Shown in pieces: positions 54,873 through 64,000 of a stretch of 64,000 bases of DNA. Made by a program: the position numbers and the translations under genes. This DNA comes from Thalassotalea eurytherma (lineage in GTDB: Bacteria; Pseudomonadota; Gammaproteobacteria; Enterobacterales; Alteromonadaceae), in assembly GCF_030161415.1 (NCBI RefSeq), contig NZ_BSSU01000009.1, forward strand, positions 1 to 64,000, written 5' to 3'. Numbering within the stretch: the first letter of the stretch is position 1; each line of letters begins with the position of its first letter. The notes under the pieces were generated by a model that ran no database searches, was not told the DNA's origin, and saw only the letters and a program-made list of their open reading frames with translations.

Positions 54873-55579
54873 GTTTCAATTTCTAAGGTAACGGTTTCTT
54901 TGAGTAGTTTGGCAACTTTGTCTTTGTCTTCGCTATTGAACTTTACGCCTAATGAAACTTCATTCACCTGTTGTCTAACATTACAAATAAAACCGTCAAG
55001 TTTTACGTTAGCTAAACCTGCAATGTTTTCGATGGTGATTGAAATCGCTTTGTCGTTGGCTAATAGCAATGTATCAGCATTAGGCACAGCAATTTGGCAG
55101 CCATTAATCGACAAATCAAGCATCTTGGCTTGCCAAAACTCTTTATCTACACCGACTTTAATATCAATATACGTATCCACCCGCATAGCACTGCGTAAAC
55201 TTTGGAGCGACACTTTTGTAGGGAAATCTAAAACGATAATACGTGAAGGAATTTGCAGGGTTTGTTTAATTACACCAACAAAGGCAACAACCGCGCCTTC
55301 GTGACCTTCGATCAGGCCACGCACAGTGATTGAAGTATCTGGATAAATATATTGAGCAAAATTGCCTAATTTGTTTTTATCAGGCATTTGAACCAGTACA
55401 TAGCGCTTTGGCAGATAACCAATAAAACTGGTTCTGAATTTACCACGTTTACCAGCGGGCGTAGTAACATCAATAGTCACCGTTGCACCAGGTTGTAATA
55501 ACCCTAAGTTACGATTAAGTCGTTCTGTGGTATCTATATCAACTTGGCTAGCCATAAACCCTTTTTTAAGGTCAGTCAT
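54869..55579 (-). CDS. YcgR-like PilZ-domain protein
   Basis: A 236-aa protein with a YcgR-type N-terminal domain (about 20-120) and a C-terminal PilZ domain. The motif RSAMR (R-x-x-x-R type) is near residue 130 and DLSINGC (D-x-S-x-x-G) near residue 160, so c-di-GMP binding is expected. Proteins of this layout often act as flagellar brakes. No motility genes are near, so the target is unknown. Confidence 0.85.
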   Translation of the reverse strand: MTDLKKGFMASQVDIDTTERLNRNLGLLQPGATVTIDVTTPAGKRGKFRTSFIGYLPKRYVLVQMPDKNKLGNFAQYIYPDTSITVRGLIEGHEGAVVAFVGVIKQTLQIPSRIIVLDFPTKVSLQSLRSAMRVDTYIDIKVGVDKEFWQAKMLDLSINGCQIAVPNADTLLLANDKAISITIENIAGLANVKLDGFICNVRQQVNEVSLGVKFNSEDKDKVAKLLKETVTLEIET

Positions 55580-55644
55580 TAACTAAAGATTTACACTAGC
55601 CAAAAGCTATAACAAAATCAATATTATGGCGAATAATTAAATGA

Positions 55645-57111
55645 TTATTCGCTCTTTTTATAGCCTTGTGTTGCGCGAGCTTTTTTCTTTTGTTCGGTAA
55701 ACGTTAACTTCTTCTTGCCTGCAAATGGATTAGAGGTTTCACGAAATTCAATTTTAATTGGTGTGCCCATAATCTTTAACGACTTACGATAGTAGTTCAT
55801 TAAATAGCGCTTATAAGAAGGCGGTAAATGCTTAACCTGATTGCCATGAATAACAACAATTGGCGGGTTGTAACCACCGGCATGAGCATATTTTAACTTG
55901 ATACGGCGACCATTGTGCATTGGTGGCTGATGATCAAATACCGCAAGATCTAACACCTTAGTAACCATAGACGTAGAAATACGTTTCGTTGCTGAAATAA
56001 ACGCTTCCTCTACCGACTCGTATAAATGGCCAACGCCGGTACCATGTAACGCGGAAATAAAGTGAATTCGCGCAAAATCAATGAAGCCTAAGCGTCGATC
56101 TAACTCTGACTTAATACGATCTTTAACCGAATCGTCTAAACCATCCCACTTATTAACTGCGAGGACGAGGGATCGACCCGCTTCTAAAATAAAGCCAAGC
56201 AAACTCAAATCTTGGTCTGTAATCCCTTCTCTTGCATCAATAATTAATAAACAAACATTCGCGTCTTCAATGGCACGTAACGTTTTAATTACCGAGTACT
56301 TTTCAACAACGTCATTTACGTTTTTACGACGACGAATACCTGCCGTATCTATTAACGTATATTCGCGGCCATTGCGTTCCATAGGGATATAGACAGAGTC
56401 GCGAGTGGTACCAGGCATGTCGTATACAACAACACGCTCTTCACCAAGTATGCGATTAGTAAGTGTTGACTTACCGACATTAGGCTTACCAATAATCGCT
56501 AGCTTAATTTTGTCGTTTTCTTCAGGGGCTTCTACGCTCTCTTCATCAAAGTTTTCGTAATCAACTTCATCAATGTCGTCATCACTTTCTTCATGAGATT
56601 TTTCAGAGCTGAGCTCGGCAATATGTGGCTCTAAGGCAAGTGTTAGTAATTGAGTTACACCGCGACCGTGGGCAGCGGCTATTTGATGCACTTTATCACC
56701 TAGCGCAAGAGAGTAAAACTCAGCAACCGCAGAATCGGCATCAATGCCATCTACTTTATTAGCGACTAAGAAAACTTGCTTATTTTGCTTACGTAGATAT
56801 TCAGCAATACCTTGATCAGCTGCTGTTAATCCGGCGCGAGCATCAACTAAAAATAGCACTGCATCAGCTTCCTCAACCGCCATTAACGATTGCTCAGCCA
56901 TTAGTGCGTCAATGCCTTCTTCATCACCATGAATGCCACCCGTATCAATTACAATGAACGGATGCTCTTCAACCTGAGCCTGACCATATTGGCGGTCACG
57001 CGTTAAGCCTGGATAGTCAGCAACAAGCGCGTCACGAGAACGCGTTAAACGATTAAATAACGTTGATTTGCCAACATTGGGTCTGCCCACAAGAGCGACT
57101 ACAGGAAGCAT
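55645..57111 (-). CDS. der: Ribosome-assembly GTPase Der (EngA)
   Basis: A 488-aa protein with two tandem GTPase domains: GRPNVGKST at residues 8-16 with DTGG, and GKPNVGKST near residue 208 with DTAG. A C-terminal KH-like domain follows. The acidic linker between the G domains (about 170-200) is long. Der is essential for 50S assembly. It ends the pilW-to-der block. Confidence 0.97.
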   Translation of the reverse strand: MLPVVALVGRPNVGKSTLFNRLTRSRDALVADYPGLTRDRQYGQAQVEEHPFIVIDTGGIHGDEEGIDALMAEQSLMAVEEADAVLFLVDARAGLTAADQGIAEYLRKQNKQVFLVANKVDGIDADSAVAEFYSLALGDKVHQIAAAHGRGVTQLLTLALEPHIAELSSEKSHEESDDDIDEVDYENFDEESVEAPEENDKIKLAIIGKPNVGKSTLTNRILGEERVVVYDMPGTTRDSVYIPMERNGREYTLIDTAGIRRRKNVNDVVEKYSVIKTLRAIEDANVCLLIIDAREGITDQDLSLLGFILEAGRSLVLAVNKWDGLDDSVKDRIKSELDRRLGFIDFARIHFISALHGTGVGHLYESVEEAFISATKRISTSMVTKVLDLAVFDHQPPMHNGRRIKLKYAHAGGYNPPIVVIHGNQVKHLPPSYKRYLMNYYRKSLKIMGTPIKIEFRETSNPFAGKKKLTFTEQKKKARATQGYKKSE

Positions 57112-57170
57112 GTATACCTCAAAAATAACTTAATTAATAACCTAACTTTAGGTTAAACAATAAAAAACAC

Positions 57171-57202
57171 AACGGCTCCGATGTTTTCACAATGGAGCCG
57201 TT
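57171..57202 (-). terminator. Terminator between bamB and der
   Basis: AACGGCTCC / GGAGCCGTT stem with a 14-base loop and, on the minus strand, a following GTGTTTTTTATT. A second small hairpin (AACCTAA / TTAGGTT, 57139-57154) lies just before der and could affect its leader. Confidence 0.75.
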
Positions 57203-57264
57203 AGGAAAAAATACGGTTAAACGCTTCACTTATACCATGGCATTAGTTGCGCATGACTAAGCAT

Positions 57265-58464
57265 CTAAGGCAGTTTAATTGCCTCTAAATCACCATCACG
57301 TGATTGCACGTATAATATACCACCTGAAACAGTTGGTGTTGTATATACACCACTTGAGTCAATTTCGGTGCGAGCAACGATATCGCCCGTTTGTGCGTCT
57401 AACCAATGTAAATAACCTTCAAAGTCACCTACGACAACATATTTACCATGGACTGCAGGGCCGGTTACGTTGCGGTTTGTCAATAACGCATTGCTCCAGC
57501 GCTCTAATCCGTTTAAACGGTCAACTGCATAAACATGACCTTTAACGTCTGTTAAATAAATATTGTTACGCGAAATACTAATTTGACGATAAGAAGAATA
57601 CTGGCGTTGCCATAATACTCGACCGCTACGCAATTCAAGCGCTGATAACTGACCACGCGATGAAACTGAATAAACGGTTTCACCTAACACAAGTGGCTTA
57701 GAGTCAACGTCAACAACACGGTCTAATTCTGTTGAGCCTGTTGCTTCACCTAAGTTTACAGACCAACCTTGTTGGCCACTTTCTAAAATATAAACAGTAA
57801 GTTCGCCAGCTGGAGTTCCAATAAGTACACCACCCGATGCAGCTGAAGGAGCACTAATTCCGCGCAGAGTTAATGGCGGAACATCTTGTTCAACCTGCCA
57901 TAACTCTTCACCATTTTTAGCATCTAACGCAGTTAATAAGCCAGATACTGTATTAACTAATACAACGTTATTTTCAAACGTTGGTGCAGCAATGACTTCA
58001 CCTTTTACTTTAACTTGCCAAACAGTGTCACCGGTTGCTTCATCAATAGCGTAAACATCACCATTTTCACTACCGATATATACTTTACGACCACCTGTTA
58101 CAGGGCCACCAGACAGCATTGCTGACTCATCACTACCAAAAAAGATAGCATTGCCAGCATACGGCTTACGTAAATTAATTTGCCAAAGCTTTTTACCTGT
58201 AGCTTCTTCAAAAGCGATGACGTCGCCTTCTCGGCTTGCACTAAACACTTTGTCATAGGCAATAGCTGGCTTCAAGCGTGAGAAAAAGTCACCTATGCCA
58301 TCGCCAACGCTCTCAGACCATACAACTTGAGGTTCAAATTGCTGTTCAATATCTGTAAGTTCAGCAACCGCGATTGCTTCATTTTCATCATCTGTTGAAG
58401 AACAAGCGGCAAGTGTTAAAACAAGTGCTAATGTTGTTAGTATTTTTTTGGGTAGCAATTGCAC
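57265..58464 (-). CDS. bamB: Outer-membrane assembly lipoprotein BamB
   Basis: A 399-aa lipoprotein (signal ending LTLAAC) with eight-bladed PQQ-like propeller repeats (GKKLWQINL, GDTVWQVKV, GEELWQVEQ, GRVLWQRQY, LERWSNALL). BamB is a non-essential part of the BAM complex that inserts outer-membrane proteins, including the porin of this window. It lies eight bases after yfgM. Confidence 0.95.
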   Translation of the reverse strand: MQLLPKKILTTLALVLTLAACSSTDDENEAIAVAELTDIEQQFEPQVVWSESVGDGIGDFFSRLKPAIAYDKVFSASREGDVIAFEEATGKKLWQINLRKPYAGNAIFFGSDESAMLSGGPVTGGRKVYIGSENGDVYAIDEATGDTVWQVKVKGEVIAAPTFENNVVLVNTVSGLLTALDAKNGEELWQVEQDVPPLTLRGISAPSAASGGVLIGTPAGELTVYILESGQQGWSVNLGEATGSTELDRVVDVDSKPLVLGETVYSVSSRGQLSALELRSGRVLWQRQYSSYRQISISRNNIYLTDVKGHVYAVDRLNGLERWSNALLTNRNVTGPAVHGKYVVVGDFEGYLHWLDAQTGDIVARTEIDSSGVYTTPTVSGGILYVQSRDGDLEAIKLP

Positions 58465-58472
58465 AATAAATC

Positions 58473-59135
58473 CTACTTGGTTGCTGCTGGTAAAGTTGTT
58501 AATTCAACATGTTCGGCTAAGTCGTCTAATTTCATTTGTAAATTAGGATTAGTCGAAGCAGCTGTACCAAGTGCATCAACGGCTGCTTGATATGCGTTGC
58601 GAGCTAGCTCTGTTTTACCTTGAACAAGGTAAGCATCACCTTTAATTTCTTCCGCCGCACCAACAAAACCTTCGGCAATTTCACCTGATAATGTCGATAA
58701 TGCTTTATCTGCTTGCTCTTGTTGTAATTGAACGCGAGCTAAGCGAAGCAATGCAATGCTTTTCACGCCTTCGTCTGCAGCGTTATCAACAGCCATTTGT
58801 AGGTGTTTTGCAGCGCCGGCCCAGTCTTTATGGCTGGTCGCGTCTTTAGCTAACGCTAATGATGTGAACGAAGCAAAGCTTGACTCTTTATGAGCAGCAA
58901 CAAACGCTTCTCCATCTTGCGCAAACTTATCGCCATTTTCTTCGGCTGCGGTCATCAATTGCATATAGGCAGATGTTGCATTTTCTTCACTTTCTAAGGC
59001 ACTATCTTGGTAATAGTTGAAGCCAACAAAGCCACCTAGACCGACAACAATACCACCGATAATAAAACTACCATTTTCTTGCCAAAACTTTTTGATCGCT
59101 TCTACTTGTTGTTCTTCTGTTTGATAAGTTTCCAC
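58473..59135 (-). CDS. yfgM: YfgM family tetratricopeptide membrane protein
   Basis: A 220-aa protein with one N-terminal helix (about 22-44, GSFIIGGIVVGLGGFVGFNYY) and a periplasmic TPR-type region. YfgM (ancillary SecYEG/PpiD partner) helps fold envelope proteins. Position between hisS and bamB is conserved in gammaproteobacteria. Confidence 0.93.
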   Translation of the reverse strand: METYQTEEQQVEAIKKFWQENGSFIIGGIVVGLGGFVGFNYYQDSALESEENATSAYMQLMTAAEENGDKFAQDGEAFVAAHKESSFASFTSLALAKDATSHKDWAGAAKHLQMAVDNAADEGVKSIALLRLARVQLQQEQADKALSTLSGEIAEGFVGAAEEIKGDAYLVQGKTELARNAYQAAVDALGTAASTNPNLQMKLDDLAEHVELTTLPAATK

Positions 59136-59144
59136 ATTACTTCC

Positions 59145-60419
59145 TTACATTAATTTTTCTAACAAAGCTGGCATATCTTCAAATGCCACGCTTTCTTGTT
59201 CTTTTTGTTCACGCAAATATTTGACTGTCGCAGTTTTTTCAGAGAGCTCATTGTCACCTAAAATAACCGCAATGCTTGCACCCGATTTATCGGCACGTTT
59301 CATTTGCTTTTTAAAGTTGCCACCGCCACAGTGACACTGTATTCGAATTTCTTTTACTTGGTCACGCCATAGCTCTGCAAGACCATTACCAGCAAGTTCC
59401 GCTGCTTCCCCCATCATCGCGATATATACATCAGCTTGTGGGCGAATATTGTTAGCTTTTTCTAAGCTCGTAATCAATAACACTAAACGCTCAATACCTA
59501 AAGCAAAACCAAAACCAGGTGTTGCTTTGCCGCCTAGTTGCTCAACTAAACCGTCGTATCGACCGCCAGCACAAACAGTACCTTGTGCGCCAAGACTATC
59601 TGTCACCCATTCAAAAACGGTACGATTGTAATAATCTAAGCCACGCACTAAACGTTCGTTAATAACGTATTCAATACCCGCTGCATCTAATCGTGCACAC
59701 AACGATGAAAAGTGTTGTTGTGACTCTTCACCTAAAAACTCAGAAAGTTTTGGAGCATCGACAAGCGCAGCTTGTACGTCAGGGTTTTTACTATCTAGGA
59801 CACGCAACGGGTTAGTATGCATTCTGCGCTTACTATCTTCGTCGAGTTTATCTTCATGTTTAGTTAAGTACTCAACTAACGCATCTCGATACTGCGCGCG
59901 CTCTTCATTAGAACCTAACGTATTCAGTTCTAATGTGACAACGTCTTTGATACCAAGTTCCGTCCAAAGACGATTTGATAGCATAATAACTTCAGCATCA
60001 ATATCTGAGGTTGCTATGCCAAATGCTTCAATACCAAATTGGTGAAACTGACGATAACGGCCTTTTTGTGGACGCTCATGTCTAAACATTGGCCCCATGT
60101 ACCACAGGCGCTGCTCTTGGTTATAAAGCAAACCATGCTGATTACCAGCACGCACGCAACTTGCAGTCCCTTCAGGACGCAAGGTTAAACTGTCGCCGTT
60201 ACGATCGTCAAAGGTATACATTTCTTTTTCAACGATATCAGTAACTTCACCGATTGAACGTTTGAATAAATGGGTAGATTCAACGATCGGCATACGAATT
60301 TCAGCAAAGCCGTAATTGCCGGCAACACGTCGCAGTGTTTCCTCAACCATTTGCCAAATATTTGTTTCTGAAGGAAGGCAATCGTTCATGCCTCTAACTG
60401 CCTGAATCGCTTTACTCAC
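59145..60419 (-). CDS. hisS: Histidyl-tRNA synthetase
   Basis: A 424-aa class II synthetase. Motif 2 region is [18 protein letters not shown], histidine-specific motifs are [17 protein letters not shown] and [14 protein letters not shown], and motif 3 is [13 protein letters not shown] place the start at GTG 60419, giving [12 protein letters not shown] as in E. coli (MAKNIQAIRGMND) and exactly 424 aa. The frame is open to 60476, but that extra segment is not conserved and has no ribosome site. Confidence 0.95.
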   Translation of the reverse strand: MSKAIQAVRGMNDCLPSETNIWQMVEETLRRVAGNYGFAEIRMPIVESTHLFKRSIGEVTDIVEKEMYTFDDRNGDSLTLRPEGTASCVRAGNQHGLLYNQEQRLWYMGPMFRHERPQKGRYRQFHQFGIEAFGIATSDIDAEVIMLSNRLWTELGIKDVVTLELNTLGSNEERAQYRDALVEYLTKHEDKLDEDSKRRMHTNPLRVLDSKNPDVQAALVDAPKLSEFLGEESQQHFSSLCARLDAAGIEYVINERLVRGLDYYNRTVFEWVTDSLGAQGTVCAGGRYDGLVEQLGGKATPGFGFALGIERLVLLITSLEKANNIRPQADVYIAMMGEAAELAGNGLAELWRDQVKEIRIQCHCGGGNFKKQMKRADKSGASIAVILGDNELSEKTATVKYLREQKEQESVAFEDMPALLEKLM

Positions 60420-60526
60420 GGATGTTGAATCTCTCTTAAATTTTATTGCAGCGCGCATTATAGGCACATTCAGCACAAACGTAAATCACTTGGCTTATCC
60501 TATAACGCTTTTAAACAACTTTGGGA

Positions 60527-61642
60527 CTACTCTACTTCTTCAATGTCGATGCGTTCTTGATCCATTTTACTCGCTTTTGCACGAATCTTAGCTTCAAGCT
60601 GGTCAACAATGTCGCCATTATCAATGCGTTCTTTTTGACGTTCGCCATCTAGGTAAAAACCACTTTTTTTGCTACTACCAGTCAAACCTAAATCTGATAC
60701 GGTTGCTTCGCCAGGACCATTTACAATGCAACCGATAATCGATACGTCCATTGGCGTGATGATGTCTTCTAAGCGCTCTTCTAGGGCATTTACTGTATTA
60801 ATAACATCAAATTCTTGACGTGAACAACTTGGACAAGCAATGAAGTTAATGCCACGAGAGCGAAGTTTTAATGACTTTAAAATATCAAAGCCTACTTTAA
60901 TTTCTTCAACCGGATCTGCAGCAAGAGAAACACGTAACGTATCACCAATACCTTCAGCCAATAACATCCCTAAACCTACCGCAGATTTAACTGAGCCAGA
61001 GCGGAAACCACCGGCTTCCGTAATACCTAGGTGTAACGGGTTATCAATTTGTTTAGCCAGTAAACGGTATGCACCTACGGCAAGGAATACATCTGATGCT
61101 TTCACACTGACTTTAAAGTCATGAAAGTTTAATCGATCTAAAATATCAACGTGGCGCATTGCTGATTCAAGCAAAGCTTCCGGTGTAGGTTCACCATACT
61201 TTTCTTGTAAATCACGCTCAAGTGAACCACCGTTAACCCCAATACGAATTGGAATATTTTTGTCGCGAGCACTTTCTACAACCGCTCTTACGCGTTCTTC
61301 TTTACCAATATTACCTGGGTTGATACGTAAACAGTCTGCGCCGTATTCCGCTACTTTTAACGCAATGCGGTAATCGAAATGGATATCGGTTACTAAAGGC
61401 ACATCAACTTGCTTTTTAATTTCTTTAAAGGCTTCTGCCGCATCCATAGTCGGCACTGAAACACGAACAATATCAGCACCTACATTTTCTAACGCTTTTA
61501 TTTGCGCAACAGTAGCTGCAACATCAGTCGTTAGGGTATTTGTCATTGATTGCACTGAAATAGGTGCGTCGCCACCAACTGGAACATTTCCCACCATAAT
61601 TTGGCGAGACTTACGACGGATAATAGGAGATTCTTTAAACAT
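60527..61642 (-). CDS. ispG: 4-hydroxy-3-methylbut-2-enyl diphosphate synthase (flavodoxin)
   Basis: A 371-aa enzyme of the non-mevalonate isoprenoid pathway, turning MEcPP into HMBPP. The [4Fe-4S] cluster motif is [10 protein letters not shown] (Cys near 270 and 273) with the third Cys in [10 protein letters not shown]. The TIM-barrel start [21 protein letters not shown] is typical. It lies between rodZ and hisS as in E. coli. Confidence 0.97.
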   Translation of the reverse strand: MFKESPIIRRKSRQIMVGNVPVGGDAPISVQSMTNTLTTDVAATVAQIKALENVGADIVRVSVPTMDAAEAFKEIKKQVDVPLVTDIHFDYRIALKVAEYGADCLRINPGNIGKEERVRAVVESARDKNIPIRIGVNGGSLERDLQEKYGEPTPEALLESAMRHVDILDRLNFHDFKVSVKASDVFLAVGAYRLLAKQIDNPLHLGITEAGGFRSGSVKSAVGLGMLLAEGIGDTLRVSLAADPVEEIKVGFDILKSLKLRSRGINFIACPSCSRQEFDVINTVNALEERLEDIITPMDVSIIGCIVNGPGEATVSDLGLTGSSKKSGFYLDGERQKERIDNGDIVDQLEAKIRAKASKMDQERIDIEEVE

Positions 61643-61674
61643 AATTTTTCTACAATAATTTCAATTAACGCGTG

Positions 61675-62682
61675 TTACTGTGCTGATACGATTGGCAATG
61701 TAAATTTCGCAATATTACCTGCGCTAAATTGCGACATATCTACCGGTTGGCCTGCGAAATCGATTGAGACGAGTTCAGGCTTGCCAAGGGTAACATTAAA
61801 TGGCGCAACACCCTTAATGGTCATCACATAATCAGTTTTCTTTACACCCCAAGCAATACGCTCACCAGTGGCATCATAAATATTAACCCAACAGTCACCA
61901 GAGAACGTAAACACGACGACATCTTCCACTACAGATAAAGGCGCGTCTTGCCCTGGTTGTTCAGGTAATGTTAATAACTCGTTACTCTCTGCAAGCTGTG
62001 CAGCCTGACTTGTACTATTTTCTATAGACTCTATCGCTTGCTGTCTCGATTCATCTATACTATCGGCTGTTATTCGTGTTTCGTCGCCAGTATGAACTTC
62101 ATCGGTATTTTTGGCTAGGATGCTAGATGTTTGTGGGTCAATAGCATCATTTGCACTTGTTAGTTGAGTCGAAGGTGAATTTTCAGTCGCCTCATTCAAT
62201 GGTGCATCAATATTTTCATCAACGCTCTCTTGAACCTTTGCATCTATCGTTACTGACTTTTCTTTGATACTTGATTGATATTGATAGAACCAGACTAAGG
62301 TAGAACTGATTAATATCGCTAAAATCAAGTAGCTTAACCACATCAAACTTCGCGTCTGTGCTTGTTTTTCAGTGATTTTAGAAAAGCTTTGCATTTCTGT
62401 ACTTTGCTTTTCGGCAACACCAAGCATTTCAAAGCTCGATAGTACGTCTTCTTCTAGCACATCAACTAATTTTGCATAGTTTTTCAAATAACCACGATTA
62501 AAGGTAGACGGTAAACTTCTATCAAAGTGATCGTCTTCAATTTCTTTAACCAAGCCTTTACGAAAATTAAGTTGCTCGGCAACTTGCTCAATGCTTAAGC
62601 CTTTTGCTTTACGTGCATCACTTAGCAATCGACCTGGGCCGATAATTTCGATATCTTCTGTAATTTCAGTTACTTCACTCAT
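61675..62682 (-). CDS. rodZ: Cell-shape protein RodZ
   Basis: A 335-aa protein: N-terminal helix-turn-helix of the XRE type (about 16-85; LSDARKAKGLSIEQVAEQLNF), a membrane helix (about 114-134), a Ser/Thr/Glu-rich linker (about 140-230), and a periplasmic DUF4115 domain (CWVNIYDATGERIAWGVKK). RodZ links MreB to the elongasome. It starts eight bases after pilW. Confidence 0.94.
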   Translation of the reverse strand: MSEVTEITEDIEIIGPGRLLSDARKAKGLSIEQVAEQLNFRKGLVKEIEDDHFDRSLPSTFNRGYLKNYAKLVDVLEEDVLSSFEMLGVAEKQSTEMQSFSKITEKQAQTRSLMWLSYLILAILISSTLVWFYQYQSSIKEKSVTIDAKVQESVDENIDAPLNEATENSPSTQLTSANDAIDPQTSSILAKNTDEVHTGDETRITADSIDESRQQAIESIENSTSQAAQLAESNELLTLPEQPGQDAPLSVVEDVVVFTFSGDCWVNIYDATGERIAWGVKKTDYVMTIKGVAPFNVTLGKPELVSIDFAGQPVDMSQFSAGNIAKFTLPIVSAQ

Positions 62683-62690
62683 ATTTTTAT

Positions 62691-63914
62691 TTACTTACTA
62701 GCCTGTTTTGGATCGGCTAAAATGAGCACTTGTCCTATTTTTAAAATGCTACGCGAAGACAACTTATTCCATCGCTGAATTTGTTTCATGGTCAAACCGT
62801 AAGTCTGAGAGACGCTATACACTGACTCTCCTGATTTAACGATATGAATGGGCACAGTAAGTGCACCGGTATTTGTCGATTGAGCTCGTTCCGCTTGAGC
62901 CGCTACGGTACTTTTAGCAGTTTGTATTGTTATTTCGGTTTCAGCTTTGGGCTCAACCACCACTTTTGTTGGTGATGGCTTATCAAAACTCGCAATATCT
63001 AAAGGCGCTGCGTGTTCGCTTTTCGCTTTACTGATATGCGTTTTCTTGTTTGGTGATAACACCACCACACGTTTTTTGTCCTTATTCTGCTTAAGCTGAT
63101 ATTTATCGGCTAAATCATCAGCGGGTATTCTAGCTAAACTATTTAATAAATACTGCTTTGATTCATAGGCGTTAGGAAACATTTTAACTAACATCGCACC
63201 ATAATTTTTTGCAATCGTCATATTACCTGCGCGTTCATAAACCTTATACGCCAAAGCCAATGAACTAGGGTTAAATTGGCGCGTTGCTTTCTCATAACGT
63301 GCAATATAGTTTTTTGCACTTTTAAAATCGCCTTTTACATAAGCCAATTGCGCCAGTTGCTGCAATACAGAGGCGCTACTTGGGCTATGCATTAATGCTT
63401 TTGTTAGGTAAAACTCAGTTTTTTCAAAGTTGTCTTTGTTTAAATGACAAAGCGCTAAGTTTTCATAACTTTCAGATACACGCACGTACTCAGGCACGGC
63501 AATCGCTTTGAGAAATTGCTCTTGAGCACCTTCAATATCATCTTGTCGACATAGAAATACGCCGTAATTGTTCAGGGTATCTGGCTCGTTAGGTTTAATT
63601 TCTAAAGCCGTTAAAAAGGACTTACTCGCCAGTTCAGGCTCACCAACAGTTTCGTAATAGTGAGCAAAAGCTGTATGTACTTGAACTAATTTAGGTGAAT
63701 AGCGTTTAGCTTTTTCAAGATTCGTTTTAGCTTGGGTCGTATTACCAATATTTAAATACCCTAAGCCAAGTGAAATGCGCGTCATGGCAATTTCGTCATT
63801 ACTCGCTTCATTTTCTACAACCGGTGTGTTGTCTTTACTATATTGCTGAGTCACACAGGCTGACAATGCATTACTCAATGCAAAAATAACCAGTAATTTA
63901 TGCCATTTGTCCAT
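62691..63914 (-). CDS. pilW: Type IV pilus stability lipoprotein PilW/PilF with C-terminal LysM domain
   Basis: A 407-aa lipoprotein (signal ending LSAC). TPR repeats (about 40-250; ISLGLGYLNIGNTTQAKTNLEKA) match PilW/PilF, which helps multimerise the PilQ secretin. A long linker (about 265-350) leads to a C-terminal LysM domain (HIVKSGESVYSVSQTYGLTMKQIQRWNKL), which binds peptidoglycan. This is longer than classical PilW (about 250 aa). It heads the rodZ-ispG-hisS block. Confidence 0.88.
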   Translation of the reverse strand: MDKWHKLLVIFALSNALSACVTQQYSKDNTPVVENEASNDEIAMTRISLGLGYLNIGNTTQAKTNLEKAKRYSPKLVQVHTAFAHYYETVGEPELASKSFLTALEIKPNEPDTLNNYGVFLCRQDDIEGAQEQFLKAIAVPEYVRVSESYENLALCHLNKDNFEKTEFYLTKALMHSPSSASVLQQLAQLAYVKGDFKSAKNYIARYEKATRQFNPSSLALAYKVYERAGNMTIAKNYGAMLVKMFPNAYESKQYLLNSLARIPADDLADKYQLKQNKDKKRVVVLSPNKKTHISKAKSEHAAPLDIASFDKPSPTKVVVEPKAETEITIQTAKSTVAAQAERAQSTNTGALTVPIHIVKSGESVYSVSQTYGLTMKQIQRWNKLSSRSILKIGQVLILADPKQASK

Positions 63915-63949
63915 ACGCGCTAAATTCCAAAAATAGTTTTAAGTAATAA

Positions 63950-64000
63950 CTAAACCATTTTTACTGAAATTTGATCAGGATTCACCTGTTTTTTTGCTTG
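63950..64000 (-). CDS. 3' end of a gene upstream of pilW (probably rlmN)
   Basis: An open frame enters from the right edge and ends at TAG 63950-63952, encoding QAKKQVNPDQISVKMV. RlmN normally lies here in the rlmN-pilW-rodZ order, and a lysine-rich tail fits its end. Sixteen residues alone cannot prove it. Confidence 0.4.
   Translation of the reverse strand, partial: QAKKQVNPDQISVKMV

Noticed and set aside
1-64000. CRISPR array, tRNA, rRNA or toxin-antitoxin pair
   Set aside because: Looked for and not seen: no regularly spaced repeats, no cloverleaf-like gene and no paired small toxin/antitoxin frames.

Overview
The window looks like a chromosomal segment of a marine gammaproteobacterium of the order Alteromonadales, most likely Colwelliaceae (Colwellia or Thalassotalea type). 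This rests on low G+C, a complete Na+-translocating NADH:quinone reductase (Nqr) operon, FabV as enoyl-ACP reductase, TRAP transport, and gammaproteobacterial synteny blocks (pilW-rodZ-ispG-hisS-yfgM-bamB-der, guaB-guaA, bolA/yajG/ampG). Genus is an inference; no rRNA or tRNA gene was seen.

Layout. 1-7.2 kb: ettA, a PilZ protein, a GcvR-like ACT protein, the polyphosphate pair ppk1-ppx, and a small membrane protein. 7.3-16.2 kb: a probable zinc-limitation island. One arm is an ABC exporter-type ATPase and permease, divergent from a DUF3299 lipoprotein across a perfect palindrome matching the Zur consensus. The other arm is an operon DUF1826 - zrgA-like - zur - dihydroorotase - gamma-carbonic anhydrase - COG0523 (CobW) GTPase. 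It diverges from a PhoX-family protein across a second Zur-like box. 16.2-20.9 kb: a phosphate-starvation block (pstS, phoB-phoR, an outer-membrane porin), with PhoB-box-like repeats before pstS, phoB and the porin. 20.9-24.6 kb: an orphan sensor kinase, rdgC and a metallo-beta-lactamase-fold hydrolase. 24.6-27.9 kb: a scarred accessory patch with a 3' stub of dinB, a decayed IS3-family element, an intact DUF1254/DUF1214 lipoprotein gene and a decayed IS110-family element. 27.9-35.5 kb: nqrABCDEF-apbE-nqrM on the minus strand.

35.8-40.1 kb: fabV and a TRAP transporter (dctQ-dctM-dctP). 40.3-46.3 kb: bolA, an AlkB-like dioxygenase, rlmG, yajG, a periplasmic cyclophilin, an unrecognised 109-aa protein, ampG and a 57-aa membrane protein. 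46.3-50 kb: a YaiI protein, a LURP-one-like protein and a large DUF748 protein. 50-55.6 kb: guaA, guaB, xseA and a YcgR-like PilZ protein. 55.6-64 kb: der, bamB, yfgM, hisS, ispG, rodZ, pilW and the 3' end of a further gene, probably rlmN.

How the genes work together. The island at 7.3-16.2 kb joins zinc acquisition and metal chaperoning (ABC/DUF3299/ZrgA, COG0523) with paralogues of zinc enzymes, all beside their presumed repressor Zur. Several members (PhoX, a Cam-type gamma-carbonic anhydrase, and DUF1826 with a 2OG-Fe(II)-oxygenase-like H-x-D...H...R pattern) belong or may belong to iron-using families. The locus may therefore replace zinc enzymes with iron enzymes when zinc is scarce. 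The PhoX gene sits against a Zur-like box with no visible Pho box, although the Pho genes are next door. All function calls come from reading protein sequences; no database search was run.
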